Shown: piece after piece, positions 63,715-64,000 of the stretch | Position numbering within the stretch: the first letter of the stretch is position 1 | Layout of the letters: the number at the start of each line of letters is the position of its first letter | Origin: Orientallactaga sibirica | Taxonomy: Eukaryota; Chordata; Mammalia; Rodentia; Dipodidae | Direction of reading: 5' to 3' | DNA length: 64,000 nucleotides | Assembly (NCBI GenBank): GCA_036365145.1 | Contig: JAEOAD010002232.1 | Span: forward strand, 2,797,001 to 2,861,000 | Notes under the pieces: generated by a model | Told to the model about the DNA's origin: nothing | The model's database searches: none | The model's input: the letters and a program-made list of their open reading frames with translations, nothing else | Translations under genes and position numbers: made by a program

Positions 63715-64000
63715 CTGTCATTTTCTTTACAGAGATGTTTTATAGTGTGATGTGTGAGGACTGCCCTCACATTCTATGAGTACTAAACTTTTGTCTAAAG
63801 AAAAGAAAACTATTCATCTCAGATGTTTGGAGTATTTAATGTGCCTTTGATTTAATCATATATTCAACATGGGGCATTTTGTGGCTCAGGTATCCTTCTA
63901 GGCTCTAAATATATTCAATAAGCAAAAACATGCCTAATAGGTCTGATAGCAAGAAAACCTATAGAGGGAAGAATGATGCAGGGCCAGAGGATTGAGAACA
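63715..64000. other. Probable L1 continuation, otherwise unassigned
   Basis: AT-rich DNA after the SINE, plausibly the rest of the preceding L1 but without firm landmarks. No gene seen. Confidence 0.35.

Noticed and set aside
1..64000. A novel multi-gene biological system such as an operon, biosynthetic cluster or defence island
   Set aside because: No run of co-oriented, protein-like frames is present; the window is dominated by vertebrate retroelements and non-coding DNA.

Overview
This window reads as repeat-rich nuclear DNA from a rodent. I find no protein-coding gene, rRNA, tRNA, CRISPR array or bacterial or phage structure that the sequence supports. The rodent call rests on three things: dozens of tRNA-headed B2-type SINEs (heads like GGCTGGAGAGATGGCTTAG), 7SL-derived B1 monomers, and ORR1/MT-like MaLR LTRs. 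The SINE variants do not look like those of mouse or rat. From memory of family sequences, a jerboa-like (dipodoid) rodent fits best, but that is an inference. The window is most simply intergenic or intronic. Open frames are short, overlap on both strands, and mostly lie inside repeats or simple-sequence tracts.

Layout. 1-12 kb: unique DNA with scattered B2, B1 and B4 SINEs, MIR remnants and a MER5-like DNA-transposon fossil; a tandem pair of octamer (POU) motifs lies at 5.66 kb. 12-22 kb: more GC-rich, with a 4-kb stretch (16.05-20.13 kb) in which I see no interspersed repeat. That stretch carries an RFX X-box, a CRE-type MAF element and homeodomain-type sites. 22-30 kb: AT-rich, built of old L1 fragments with younger SINEs and LTRs; a pair of adjacent SINEs at 22.3-22.8 kb carries CTCF-like motifs. 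30-36 kb: unique DNA, a 220-nt pure pyrimidine run grown from a B1 tail, and nested B2 copies. 36-42 kb: an L1 3' end cut by three insertions, then a run of solo MaLR-type LTRs. 42.8-48.9 kb: repeat-poor, with a perfect palindromic X-box, a MAF-like element and candidate conserved non-coding DNA. 48.9-59.1 kb: probably a single ancient L1 on the minus strand, broken by younger insertions. The most informative is a two-LTR, non-autonomous MaLR element with a 5-bp target duplication and a tRNA-Leu primer-binding site. 59-64 kb: MIR, SINE and L1 fragments around unique DNA.

There are no genes here to act together. The interest lies in the order of insertions, which target-site duplications let one read, and in candidate regulatory motifs both in unique DNA and in SINE subfamilies. 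Family names for repeats come from memory of consensus sequences, so boundaries in old copies are good to perhaps 10-50 bases. Target duplications, LTR ends and motif matches were read directly from the sequence.
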